Below, piece by piece: positions 16,721 to 24,457 of a stretch of DNA of 64,000 nt (the stretch's first letter is position 1; the number at the start of each line of letters is the position of its first letter). The DNA comes from Acrocarpospora pleiomorpha. GTDB taxonomy: Bacteria > Actinomycetota > Actinomycetes > Streptosporangiales > Streptosporangiaceae. The DNA lies in assembly GCF_009687885.1 (NCBI RefSeq), contig NZ_BLAF01000017.1:62001-126000 (forward strand), read 5' to 3'. The notes under the pieces were generated by a model. The model searched no databases. It saw nothing but the letters and a program-made list of their open reading frames with translations, and was not told where the DNA came from. A program made the position numbers and the translations under genes.

Positions 16721-17857
16721 ATGAGCGTGCACAGCCCGAGATCTTCCCACGAGCACGGACACGGCCATGGTCACGGCCAAGGTCATGGTCACGGCCAAGG
16801 TCATGGTCATGGTCATGGTCATGGTCATGGTCATGGTCACGGCGAGTCCGGCCACCGATCCCCTCGCCGCACCCTAGGGGAACGCCTTCGTCATGTGGTG
16901 ACGCCACACAGTCATGACGCGGCGGCTCGGACCGATCACGCGCTGGAAACCAGCCGTCGCGGTATGCGCACGCTGGCGATCTCCTTCGCCGTGCTCACCG
17001 TCACCGCCCTGGCCCAGGTGGTGGTCTTCATGATGTCGGGGTCGGTGGCGCTGCTCGGTGACACCCTGCACAACTTCGCCGACGCCCTGACCGCGGTGCC
17101 GCTGGCGATCGCCTTCACGGTGGGCCGGCGGATGGCCTCACGCCGCTTCACCTACGGCTACGGCAGAGCCGAGGATCTCGCCGGGATCGTCATCGTCGTC
17201 ATCATCGCCGCGTCGGTGGGCCTGGCCGGCTACGAGGCCGTCCAGCGCCTGGTCAACCCCCGCGAGGTACAGGCCCTGGGCTGGGTGGCCGCCGCCGGGC
17301 TGATCGGGTTCCTCGGCAACGAGCTGGTGGCCCGCTACCGGATCAAGGTCGGCCGCGAGATCGGCTCCGCGGCGCTGGTCGCCGACGGCCTGCACGCCCG
17401 CACCGACGGCTTCACCTCACTGGCCGTCCTGGTCGGCGCGGCCGGCGTCTGGGCCGGCTGGCCGTACGCCGACCCGGTCATCGGCCTGCTCATCACCGTG
17501 GCGATCCTCTACGTCCTGCGGGACGCCGCCCGCGAGGTCTACCACCGCCTGATGGACGCCGTCGACCCCGCGCTGATCACCCAGGCCGAGCAGGTCGTCG
17601 CCGAAACCCCCGGCGTCCACGGCGTCGGCTCCCTGCGCATGCGCTGGATCGGCCACTCCCTGCGCGCCGAGGTCGACCTCCTGGTGGACCACCGGCTCAG
17701 CCTCGTGCAAGCCCACGCCATCGCGGCGGAAACCGAACACCGCCTGATCCACCACCTGCCCAGACTCACCGCGGCCACCGTACACGCCGACCCCGACGGG
17801 CCCGCCGAACAGGACCACCACGCCAACCTCACCAACCACCGCCTGGCCCTGTCCTGA
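16721..17857 (+). CDS. CDF cation efflux transporter with long His-Gly N-terminus (378 aa)
   Basis: Cation diffusion facilitator (Zn/Co/Ni-proton antiporter). The N-terminus has an uninterrupted His-x tract (about residues 7-40, alternating HG with a few Q and E), a cytosolic metal-binding tail. Six membrane spans follow, with LLGDTLHNFADALTAVPLA as the TM2 site (Asp-x3-Asp type) and LVADGLHARTDGFTSLAVL as the TM5 His-x3-Asp site. A cytoplasmic C-terminal domain of about 80 residues ends the protein. The ATG at 16721 has GAGGAG. The gene faces the ArsR gene across a shared promoter region. The exact metal cannot be read from sequence. Confidence 0.88.
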   Translation: MSVHSPRSSHEHGHGHGHGQGHGHGQGHGHGHGHGHGHGHGESGHRSPRRTLGERLRHVVTPHSHDAAARTDHALETSRRGMRTLAISFAVLTVTALAQVVVFMMSGSVALLGDTLHNFADALTAVPLAIAFTVGRRMASRRFTYGYGRAEDLAGIVIVVIIAASVGLAGYEAVQRLVNPREVQALGWVAAAGLIGFLGNELVARYRIKVGREIGSAALVADGLHARTDGFTSLAVLVGAAGVWAGWPYADPVIGLLITVAILYVLRDAAREVYHRLMDAVDPALITQAEQVVAETPGVHGVGSLRMRWIGHSLRAEVDLLVDHRLSLVQAHAIAAETEHRLIHHLPRLTAATVHADPDGPAEQDHHANLTNHRLALS

Positions 17858-17881
17858 CCCGGGAGACATCGGCCGCGATGG

Positions 17882-18244
17882 TTACCGGGGATCCCCGTCG
17901 AGTTCGTGTTCTCGCAAGGCCGCTCTCAGTGCTGCGGTGACCTCGGGTGAGACTGTGCCGACGAAGCGCATCACCGCCGCCTCGACGTCACCTGCCTGGT
18001 CCAGGGCGACGCGCATCGACTCTGCCACGAAGGCGTCTCTGTCTTCGGTGGCCTTGTAGAGGTGGGCGCGTCCTTCGCGGTGCCGTGAGACCAGTTCTTT
18101 GTGCGAGAGCCGTACCAGAACGGTCAGTACGGTGGTGACCGCGGGCTTGGACGGGAGGGCGTCGGCGAGTTGCTGGGCGAACATCCCGTCGGGATGCTGC
18201 CACAGTGTTTCCATGATCGAGCGTTCCAGGTGGCCGAGTCGCAC
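17882..18244 (-). CDS. BlaI/CopY-family transcriptional repressor (120 aa)
   Basis: A winged-helix protein of the penicillinase-repressor family: MRLGHLERSIMETLW, then KPAVTTVLTVLVRLSHKELVSRHREGRAHLYKA, with a C-terminal dimerisation helix. Members respond to beta-lactams through a BlaR1 protease or to copper (CopY). No M56 protease gene is next to it, and the CopY-type C-terminal cysteine motif is absent. The start is GTG at 18244 with AAGGGGG upstream. The location among metal-transport genes makes metal or stress control plausible, but the signal is unknown. Confidence 0.85.
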   Translation of the reverse strand: MRLGHLERSIMETLWQHPDGMFAQQLADALPSKPAVTTVLTVLVRLSHKELVSRHREGRAHLYKATEDRDAFVAESMRVALDQAGDVEAAVMRFVGTVSPEVTAALRAALREHELDGDPR

Positions 18245-18302
18245 CGCGCACCCCCTTATGTTCCATCGCCGAAGCTAGAGGGTACGCGATCCGGGTCCCA
18301 GA

Positions 18303-19268
18303 TCAAGCCGTTGTCCCGTCCGCTCCGGGTTTGTGGGAGGGGCCGTGGGGGTCGGGGCAGTGGGCGCCGACCGTCAGCAGGGCTTCGGGTGCGTGGTCGA
18401 CTTGGAGGGTGGTGTGTTCGATGCCGTACTGGTCGTGGACGAGGCGTTCGGCGGCGATGCGGACGGCGTGGCAGTCGGCGCCGGGTTCTACCAGGATGTG
18501 GGCCGACATCGCGGCGTAGCCGGAGGTGACCTCCCAGATATGGAGGTCGTGGACTTCTACGACGGAGTCGAGGGCTGCGGCTTTGGTGCCGATTTCGGTG
18601 GGGTTCATGCCGACGGGGGCGGCTTCCATGAAGACGCGGCCGGAGTCGCGGACCAGGCCCCAGCCGGCCTTGAGCATGAGGGCGGCGACGACCAGGGCGG
18701 CGAGGGCGTCGGCGCGGCCCCAGCCGGTGAGCCAGACGATCGCTCCGGCGATCGTGGTGGCGATGAAGGCGAACAGGTCGTTGAGGACGTGCTGGTAGGC
18801 GCCTTCGACGTTGAGGCTGGACCGATTGGCCTTGGACATCAGCCAGGTGGCCGCCAGGTTGATCGCGATGCCGGCCAGGCCGGTCACGACCACGTACAAG
18901 CCCTCGACCTCGGGGGGTTCGATGATGCGGCGGACGCCCTCGACGATGAAGTACGCGCTGAGGAGCAGCAGGGTGATGCCGTTGATCTGGGCTGAGATGA
19001 TCTCGGCGCGTTTGAGCCCGTAGGTGAAGCCACCTTGGGGCGGACGGGCGGAGATGCGCATGGCGATCAGCGCGAAGACGATCGCGATGGCGTCGGTGAG
19101 CATGTGCCCGGCGTCGGAGATCAACGCCAGCGATTGGGCGATGAAGCCGATGACGACCTCGATCGCCATGAAACCGACGATCAGGGCGAGCGCGCCGGTC
19201 AGGTAACGGCGGTCGGCCTCCCCGCTGACCCCATGCCCATGCCCATGGCCGTGCCCGTGGTCAGACAT
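18303..19268 (-). CDS. CDF zinc/cobalt efflux transporter, CzcD-like (321 aa)
   Basis: The N-terminus is MSDHGHGHGHGHGVSG. Six membrane spans include LALISDAGHMLTDAIAIVFALIAM (TM2 His/Asp site), a His-poor loop and LNVEGAYQHVLNDLFAFIAT (TM5 His-x3-Asp). A C-terminal domain has VHDLHIWEVTSGYAAMSAHILV, as in ZitB/CzcD, which exports Zn, Co or Cd. The start ATG 19268 overlaps the end of the upstream ArsR gene by 8 bp, so the pair is a sensor-exporter operon. A longer frame to 19472 is the shadow of the arsR coding sequence. Confidence 0.9.
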   Translation of the reverse strand: MSDHGHGHGHGHGVSGEADRRYLTGALALIVGFMAIEVVIGFIAQSLALISDAGHMLTDAIAIVFALIAMRISARPPQGGFTYGLKRAEIISAQINGITLLLLSAYFIVEGVRRIIEPPEVEGLYVVVTGLAGIAINLAATWLMSKANRSSLNVEGAYQHVLNDLFAFIATTIAGAIVWLTGWGRADALAALVVAALMLKAGWGLVRDSGRVFMEAAPVGMNPTEIGTKAAALDSVVEVHDLHIWEVTSGYAAMSAHILVEPGADCHAVRIAAERLVHDQYGIEHTTLQVDHAPEALLTVGAHCPDPHGPSHKPGADGTTA

Positions 19269-19665
19269 CGTTTCGCCCCTCTTCGTGGCCGATGTGGGTG
19301 ATCGCGAGGTCGAACAGCATGCGGACATGGGAGTCGGCCAGCTGGTAGTACGCCATCCGCCCGGAACGCCGCACCTTGACCACGCGGTGGGTGCGCAGCA
19401 GGCGCAGCGCGTGCGAGGCGGCGGACATGCTCTGCCCGGTGGCGGCGGCCAGGTCGCACACGCACATCTCACCGCCCTCCAGCAGCGCGGCCATCAAACG
19501 CAACCGGCCGGGATCGGCGAGCAACGAAAAAACGTCGGCGAGGTCTTGCACGACCTCCTCGGACGGCAGCGCCTGCCGGACGGCGGTCACCCGCTCGGCA
19601 TCCACCACCGGGGTCGGACAGGCGTCAGGCGACAGCTCCACTACAACGTTTGAATCATTGTTCAT
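19261..19665 (-). CDS. ArsR/SmtB-family metal sensor with Cys-x-Cys and alpha-5 site
   Basis: A winged-helix repressor with HTH CVCDLAAATGQSMSAASHALRLLR. The Cys-Val-Cys pair lies at the start of the recognition region, as in alpha-3 sensors (CadC/ArsR type). The last helix has D-x-H-x10-H-x2-H (DSHVRMLFDL then HIGH), the alpha-5 Zn site, so both sites may be present as in SmtB/CadC. ATG 19665 is chosen; a longer start at 19692 is possible. It is followed by the CDF exporter with 8-bp overlap. Upstream, TGAATCATTGTTCA (19651-19664) and TGAACAGTTGCTCA are candidate operators. Confidence 0.87.
   Translation of the reverse strand: MNNDSNVVVELSPDACPTPVVDAERVTAVRQALPSEEVVQDLADVFSLLADPGRLRLMAALLEGGEMCVCDLAAATGQSMSAASHALRLLRTHRVVKVRRSGRMAYYQLADSHVRMLFDLAITHIGHEEGRNDV
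19651..19664. promoter_or_regulatory. Candidate operator at the second arsR start
   Basis: TGAATCATTGTTCA has TGAA/TTCA ends like SmtB-type sites, and overlaps the first codons of the repressor gene. A related TGAACAGTTGCTCA lies about 65-70 bp further upstream, between this gene and the small His-rich gene at 19808, so it could serve both. Confidence 0.35.
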
Positions 19666-19807
19666 ATGACGGAGTGTGAAGGGCGAACCCAAAGGATGTC
19701 AACAACTCCCTCAGCAGACTTGAACAGTTGCTCAGATGTGTAAACGTTGAGTAGCTGGATATCAACTCTCTGCAATGATCGCAGGTCAATCCACCCGGAG
19801 GAATGTC

Positions 19808-19951
19808 ATGACGCATGCCCATCACCCCCACGCCCACGACGAACACACCGAACACCACCTGGATGAGCCCGCGGAACAGAGCACTGCGGGCACCGGCTCT
19901 GACCACTGCGCCGGTGACGCCACTCAGGACGGCTGCTGCGCCGCGGAGTGA
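19808..19951 (+). CDS. Small His/Cys-rich protein, candidate metal-binding peptide (47 aa)
   Basis: The ATG at 19808 is preceded by GGAGGA at ideal spacing. The product begins MTHAHHPHAHDEHTEHH and ends with HCAGDATQDGCCAAE: about ten His, three Cys and several acidic residues in 47 positions, without any hydrophobic core. Such composition fits a metal buffer or chaperone rather than a folded enzyme. It is divergent from the ArsR-CDF operon and about 70 bp upstream of the ZIP-like gene on the same strand, so it is likely co-expressed with it. No family is recognised. Confidence 0.65.
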   Translation: MTHAHHPHAHDEHTEHHLDEPAEQSTAGTGSDHCAGDATQDGCCAAE

Positions 19952-20021
19952 ATCACCCGGGGGCCGCCGGCCGCGCGCCGGCGGTCCCCGACCGCCACGA
20001 CCTCGAAGAAGGGACTACGCG

Positions 20022-21179
20022 ATGCTCATGCCCGATTGGGTGTGGTCGATGGGGCCGGCGTCCGAAGAACGACCCGCAGGTATGGCAGTGTGGCTGGCCG
20101 TTATCTTGATCACCTTGTCCACCCTGGCGGGCGCCTGGCTGGCCAGGCGGAAATCCCGGCAGGTCACCGCATTGCTGGCCATCGCGTCCGCGCTGATGCT
20201 GGTCACCGCGTTGATCGACATGCTCCCGGACGCCTGGCAGGGGGCGGCCGAGAACAGCGTCCCGTTGTGGGCGCTGGGGCTGGCCATCCTGTTCGGATTC
20301 CTGGTGATCACCTATTTCACGCGAAAGGGCTGCGGGCACGACCATGAAAGCTCCAAACCGGCCGGTGGCGAGCACCGGCCCGGCCTGCACCGCCGGGTCA
20401 AGGAGGTGCTCAGCGCCGCGGTGTTCGGCGGCATGGGCACGGCGGCGGCGCTGTCGGTGCACCGCGCGGTCGAAGGCGCGACACTGGCCCTGACCGCGTC
20501 CGCCATCGTGGTGATCGCCCTCATGGTCCATTCCACCAGCGAAGGTCTGGCTCTGACCGCGCTCCTGGACATGGCGAAACAACGGCTGACACCGTGGCTG
20601 ACGGTCTCGTGCGTCAGTCCGGCGGTCGGCGTCCTGATCGCCACGGTCAGCCCCATTCCGCCTCAGGTCGAGCCCATCCTGATCGGCGTGGTGGCCGGCG
20701 TTCTCCTCCGTACGGCCATCGTGGGCATGAAGCTGGCGGCGAGCAGGCAGAAGGACGGGCGGCTGCCCCGGCGGCACATGGTCAGCGCGATCGCCCTGGC
20801 CGGGACGATGGCGGTGCTCATCGCCGCCATGCACTGGATGCCCGAGGACGATCAGAGTCAGGCATCTCTGGGGCAGGCCATGGCTCGCCTTCCCGCGCCG
20901 GCGCCCTCACCGTCGGCGACGCCTTCTCCTCTCGACAGGAAGCAGTTGCGGGCGGCCTTGACCGAAGGGCGAATCAGCCTGTCCGAGGTGTTCGCCCGTA
21001 CCGACAAACTGACGAAGAAGACCTACATCGGGTGGCTGTTGCGAGGTCTGTACGGCGATGGCGTGGAGGACCTGCTGAAGGCTGAAGGCATCGAGCCCAC
21101 CCGCACAGTCGGCGATCTCACGAAACGACAGCGCGCCTCCCTCGTGGAAACCGTCTCCTCGACCCGAATGGTTCGGTGA
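20022..21179 (+). CDS. ZIP-like membrane transporter fused to a C-terminal mIHF-like domain (385 aa)
   Basis: Residues 1-290 show about eight membrane spans. TM4 has a His-x2-x-Glu-Gly motif (SVHRAVEGATLAL) and TM5 has MVHSTSEGLALTALL, the paired His/Glu pattern of ZIP metal transporters. A cytosolic HDHE loop lies after TM3. After a Pro/Ala/Ser linker (PAPAPSPSATPSP), about residues 306-385 resemble actinobacterial mIHF. Matching features are an ISLSEV helix start, a central LLRGLYGDG turn, and GIEPTRTVGDLTKRQRASL, similar to the C-terminal IAPTRRLRGLGDRQRKAL block of mycobacterial IHF. The start ATG 20022 has GAAGAAGGG upstream; in-frame sequence before it belongs to the small gene region. 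The fusion is seen in one uninterrupted frame. Its function, transporter or membrane-bound regulator, is inference. Confidence 0.7.
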   Translation: MLMPDWVWSMGPASEERPAGMAVWLAVILITLSTLAGAWLARRKSRQVTALLAIASALMLVTALIDMLPDAWQGAAENSVPLWALGLAILFGFLVITYFTRKGCGHDHESSKPAGGEHRPGLHRRVKEVLSAAVFGGMGTAAALSVHRAVEGATLALTASAIVVIALMVHSTSEGLALTALLDMAKQRLTPWLTVSCVSPAVGVLIATVSPIPPQVEPILIGVVAGVLLRTAIVGMKLAASRQKDGRLPRRHMVSAIALAGTMAVLIAAMHWMPEDDQSQASLGQAMARLPAPAPSPSATPSPLDRKQLRAALTEGRISLSEVFARTDKLTKKTYIGWLLRGLYGDGVEDLLKAEGIEPTRTVGDLTKRQRASLVETVSSTRMVR

Positions 21180-21192
21180 TCCTCTGGCATGT

Positions 21193-21217
21193 CCTGGCAC
21201 CGGCGATCGGTGCCAGG
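21193..21217. terminator. Bidirectional terminator hairpin
   Basis: CCTGGCACCG (21193-21202) and CGGTGCCAGG (21208-21217) form a perfect 10-bp stem with a 5-base loop between two convergent stop codons at 21179 and 21225. No T-run, as is usual in high-GC actinomycetes. Confidence 0.7.
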
Positions 21218-21224
21218 CCGATTC

Positions 21225-21626
21225 TCAGTGACTGCTCAGGTCTTCGATCTGGCCGCCGGTCCGGTCTCGCAGCGTCTCCAGGAGGTCAGGGCTGGCGATG
21301 ACCGCCCAGCGGGTGCCGACGAGGTAGATTCCGCCGTACATCTGGGCGTAGTCGAGCCAGTCGCGCTTGCCCTTCTCCGTGACGAAGGTCGTTATGGTGT
21401 AGCGGCCCTGCGGCGTCTCGCAGATGCCCTGCCGCAGCTCATCGGCGTCGATCTGGATGTGAGAACTCGCGCAGCCGATCGTGGAGACCAGCTGTTCGAC
21501 GCTGGCGGGAGGGCCCGCGTCAGTTGATCCACAGGCTGCTGCGCCGAAAATCAAGGCGAAGACCACGGCGGCGGAACGGATCGACATCAGCGCGGGCGGG
21601 GCATCCGGCAAGTACAGGGGACTCAT
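21225..21626 (-). CDS. Small putative lipoprotein of unknown function (133 aa)
   Basis: A signal sequence ends in the lipobox FGAAAC, predicting lipid attachment and an extracytoplasmic location. The mature part of about 100 residues has two further cysteines (IGCASS, GICETP) that could form a disulfide, and no known catalytic motif. The first ATG at 21626 has GGGAG upstream; an internal ATG at 21587 also gives a normal signal peptide. It lies convergent to the ZIP-like gene and upstream of the copper genes on the minus strand, so a link to metal homeostasis is only positional. Confidence 0.7.
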   Translation of the reverse strand: MSPLYLPDAPPALMSIRSAAVVFALIFGAAACGSTDAGPPASVEQLVSTIGCASSHIQIDADELRQGICETPQGRYTITTFVTEKGKRDWLDYAQMYGGIYLVGTRWAVIASPDLLETLRDRTGGQIEDLSSH

Positions 21627-21700
21627 GGCTGCGAACTCCCGGTCAGGCGTGATTACTCACCCGGAGATACGCCGCCCTCGTTTCTACGGTTCATAGAAAC

Positions 21701-22264
21701 TCAGTCGCTCGGGCGTCGCTTCCGGCCCGTCAGCACGAACACGGTGACGACGACGAGGGCGCCCGCGCCCACGAGGAGCCATACCGTCACCGAGGAGGAT
21801 CCGCCCGAGGTGGCGGCCACCGGTTCCGCCGAAGGCGTCGCGAGCGGAGGCGCCGATGTCACCGGGGACGGACTCGCCGATTCGCTCGGGCTGGGAGTGG
21901 GCGTCGGCGCGGGGGTCACGGTGAAGGGCACTTCTCCGGTACGAGGATGGCCGTCGGAGGAGACCACACGATAGGCGATCGTGTACTTGCCCGGAGGAAG
22001 CGGCGCGGCGACGCCCTGCGTCACCGTCTTGCCTTTCAGGTCGGCCTCGCCCTGCTGGAACGCTTTCCCGTCGGCATCGGTCACGATGACCTTGGGGAAC
22101 CTGACCGAGTTGGTGAATTCCAGGACGACCTGATCGATCGAGGTCACCTTGGCGTTCTTGGCGGGGTTGCTGGACTTCAACGCGTCATGCGCCCACGCCG
22201 GCATGGCGGCCCCGAGCAAGGCCGCTGTGGCGGCAAGAAGGATCGCCGATCGGCGCAGGAACAT
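21701..22264 (-). CDS. copC: CopC-domain copper-binding protein with C-terminal membrane anchor (187 aa)
   Basis: The signal peptide ends AMPAWA, so the mature protein starts His-Asp-Ala-Leu, the N-terminal His used for Cu(II) in CopC. The beta-sandwich domain continues to VVSSDGHPRTGEVPFTV, with a second conserved His. A Pro/Ser/Thr-rich linker (about residues 118-150) leads to one C-terminal membrane helix and basic tail (GRKRRPSD). This is the usual actinobacterial anchored CopC form. The CopD gene is divergent at 22315, leaving 50 bp that must hold both promoters. Confidence 0.88.
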   Translation of the reverse strand: MFLRRSAILLAATAALLGAAMPAWAHDALKSSNPAKNAKVTSIDQVVLEFTNSVRFPKVIVTDADGKAFQQGEADLKGKTVTQGVAAPLPPGKYTIAYRVVSSDGHPRTGEVPFTVTPAPTPTPSPSESASPSPVTSAPPLATPSAEPVAATSGGSSSVTVWLLVGAGALVVVTVFVLTGRKRRPSD

Positions 22265-22314
22265 GAGGGCACTCTCCTTCGGAGGACTGAACCACCCGTG
22301 CGAGCTTCTACATT

Positions 22315-23406
22315 ATGTCGAAGATGAACGAGCCTATCCCCCGCAGCAGAAGCCAGGTGAGCGAACGCGTGGTCGCGACCCGAGAACCAACGACCGCCCC
22401 TGATCAGGTACGGCCGACCCCATCGGTGATCGCCGGTGTGGTCCTGGCGGCGATCGCCGCCGCCATGGTCGCGGGCATCGCCGCCGCTCCGGCCCCGGTC
22501 CCCGGCCTGCCCGAACCCGGCCCCATGGTCCGCCTCGGCCTTCCAGCGGTACGGGCGCTGCTGGACGTGGCCGCCGCCACCGTGGTCGGGCTCAGCCTGC
22601 TGCCCAAACTGCTGGGATTCGACCGCCCGGACCTCACCGAACCGATCATGCGCCGCGCCCGCCCGTGGACCGTCCACGCCGCCTTCCTCTGGGCGGCCTG
22701 CGCCCTCGCGGCGGTCGTCCTTCAGGCCTCGGAGGTGCTCAGCCCGGGGGAGATGCCGACCCTCGGCCAGATCGGGGAGTACATCGACCAGGTCAGCGCC
22801 CCCAAGGGCTTACTGATCAGCGCGGGATTCGCCCTGGCCGCGGCGGGAGTGGGACGTCTGGCGGTGCGCTTCGGCGAGAGCGTCCCGGCCGAACTGCGGA
22901 TCATCGTCGCGCTGTTCGGGCTGTTCCCCCTGCCGGTGACCGGTCATGCCGCGCAATGGTACTGGCACGACCTCAGCATGATCTCGATGGAGTTGCACGT
23001 CGGCGGCTCCGCCCTGTGGACCGGCGGCCTGGTGGCGCTCCTCCTCCTGGCCGCGCCCAACCGCGGCCTGCTGGCCGAGGCCCTCCCACGATTCTCACGG
23101 CTGGCGACCATCTGCCTCCTTGTAGTCACCGCCACCGGGTTGATCAACGGCCTGACCCAGCTCGCCCTGGACGCGGAACTGCCCGCCGGACTGGTCGCCA
23201 CACCGTACGGGCAGCTCGTCATCGCCAAGACCGTCTGCCTGCTGGCCGTGGCCGTTCTCGGGGCGAAGATCCGCTGGTGGCTGCTCCCGCGCGTCATCCG
23301 CCAGGAACGCACCAGCCTGATCGTGTGGGGGAGCGCCGAGGTGGCGGTCATGGGCCTGGCGTACGGCATCGCCGTGGTCCTGAGCCGGGCTTCGACCCTG
23401 ATCTAG
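22315..23406 (+). CDS. copD: CopD-family copper resistance membrane protein (363 aa)
   Basis: About eight hydrophobic spans. The CopD domain is recognisable in the C-terminal half (SMISMELHVGGSALWTGGLVALLLL, with His and later LPRFSRLATICLLVVTATGLING). CopD works with periplasmic CopC in copper import or resistance. ATG 22315 is the first start; ATG 22324 is an alternative three codons in. The gene overlaps the convergent transporter gene by four bases at its stop. Confidence 0.85.
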   Translation: MSKMNEPIPRSRSQVSERVVATREPTTAPDQVRPTPSVIAGVVLAAIAAAMVAGIAAAPAPVPGLPEPGPMVRLGLPAVRALLDVAAATVVGLSLLPKLLGFDRPDLTEPIMRRARPWTVHAAFLWAACALAAVVLQASEVLSPGEMPTLGQIGEYIDQVSAPKGLLISAGFALAAAGVGRLAVRFGESVPAELRIIVALFGLFPLPVTGHAAQWYWHDLSMISMELHVGGSALWTGGLVALLLLAAPNRGLLAEALPRFSRLATICLLVVTATGLINGLTQLALDAELPAGLVATPYGQLVIAKTVCLLAVAVLGAKIRWWLLPRVIRQERTSLIVWGSAEVAVMGLAYGIAVVLSRASTLI

Positions 23407-24074
23407 TTTTGGCAGCATCCATCCGCGCACACGTCGCCGGATGGCTGGAGTGGTGTGCAGCAGGCGTCGCCTCGCCAGGCGTCGCGGCCTTCCTTGACCG
23501 CGACGGCGGCGATGACCAGGGCGGCGATCGGGTCCGCCCAGGACCAGCCGAACAGGCTGTTGAGCGCGAGCCCGACCAGCAGGACCGCCGAGAGGTAGGT
23601 GCACAGCAGGGTCTGCTTGGAATCGGCGACCGCGCTCGCCGAGCCGAGCTCCCGGCCGGTCCTGCGCTGGGCGTACGACAGGAACGGCATGATCAGCAGG
23701 GACAGCGCGGCCAGGATGAGCCCGGGTGTGGAGTGCTCGGCCTCTCCGCCGCCCAGCAAGGCGCGTACGGCGTCGAAGGTGACATAGGCGGCCAGCGCGA
23801 AGAAGGACAGCGCGATGACCCGCAACGCGGCCTTCTCCCGCCGCTCGTGATCGGCGACCGAGAACTGCCAGGCGACGGCGGCGGCCGAGGCCACCTCGAT
23901 CACCGAGTCCAGGCCGAAGCCGATGAGCGCCGCGGAGGAGGCGATGGTCCCTGCGGTGAGCGCGACGGCGGCTTCGATCACGTTGTAGGTGATGGTGGCC
24001 GCCACCAGCAGCCGGATCCGGCGCCGCAACCTCGCGCGACGTGCCGGCGCGGGGTCGAGGTTCACCGTGGTCAT
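23403..24074 (-). CDS. Short CDF-like cation transporter with Cys-rich tail, no C-terminal domain (223 aa)
   Basis: Five to six membrane spans with LIGFGLDSVIEVASAAAVAW (Asp-x3-Glu in the TM2 position) and SAVADSKQTLLCTYLSAVLL (Asp-Ser-Lys in the TM5 position, not the classical His-x3-Asp). The usual cytoplasmic domain is missing. Instead the protein ends with Cys-Cys-Thr, Cys-Ala-Asp-Gly-Cys-Cys, four to five cysteines in the last 20 residues that could bind a soft metal. It overlaps the upstream ArsR gene by four bases, so it is that sensor's target. Confidence 0.8.
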   Translation of the reverse strand: MTTVNLDPAPARRARLRRRIRLLVAATITYNVIEAAVALTAGTIASSAALIGFGLDSVIEVASAAAVAWQFSVADHERREKAALRVIALSFFALAAYVTFDAVRALLGGGEAEHSTPGLILAALSLLIMPFLSYAQRRTGRELGSASAVADSKQTLLCTYLSAVLLVGLALNSLFGWSWADPIAALVIAAVAVKEGRDAWRGDACCTPLQPSGDVCADGCCQN

Positions 24075-24457
24075 GACGCGTCTACCAAGCCGGTGACCGG
24101 TTCGCCAGGAGAGGGCGGGCGGAGCGTGATGGCGTGACCGGTGGCGCCGAGCAGATGCTCGGCCGCCGCGAGCAAATCCATCAGCTCGGGCCGGGTCAGG
24201 GCGTAGAACGACTGGCGGCCCTCGGCCCGATAGTCGACCAGGCCGCAGTCGCGAAGGCAGGCCAGGTGCTTGGACACCGTGGACTGCGCCAGCCCGAGCT
24301 CGGCGGTCAGGTCCACGACGCGCACTTCGCCACGGGCCAGCCGGGCCACGATCCGCAGCCGCGTCTCATCGGCCAGCGAATGAAACAGGGCCGCCGCAGG
24401 GGAGATACCAGCCGCGATGTCGGCGGTGACGCAGCGCCCACTCTCATTAATCGCCAT
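24071..24457 (-). CDS. cmtR: ArsR-family sensor with Cys-x3-Cys in the recognition helix, CmtR-like
   Basis: HTH: AELGLAQSTVSKHLACLRDCGLVDYRAEGRQ. The Cys-Leu-Arg-Asp-Cys pair matches the CmtR pair Cys57/Cys61 used for Cd and Pb, and another Cys (GRCVTAD) near the N-terminus could be the third ligand. There is no His-rich alpha-5 site. The start is ATG 24457 (MAINESGRC); an upstream frame to 24583 is probably not translated. It forms an operon with the Cys-tailed transporter, consistent with Cd/Pb export. The symbol is by similarity only. Confidence 0.8.
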   Translation of the reverse strand: MAINESGRCVTADIAAGISPAAALFHSLADETRLRIVARLARGEVRVVDLTAELGLAQSTVSKHLACLRDCGLVDYRAEGRQSFYALTRPELMDLLAAAEHLLGATGHAITLRPPSPGEPVTGLVDAS

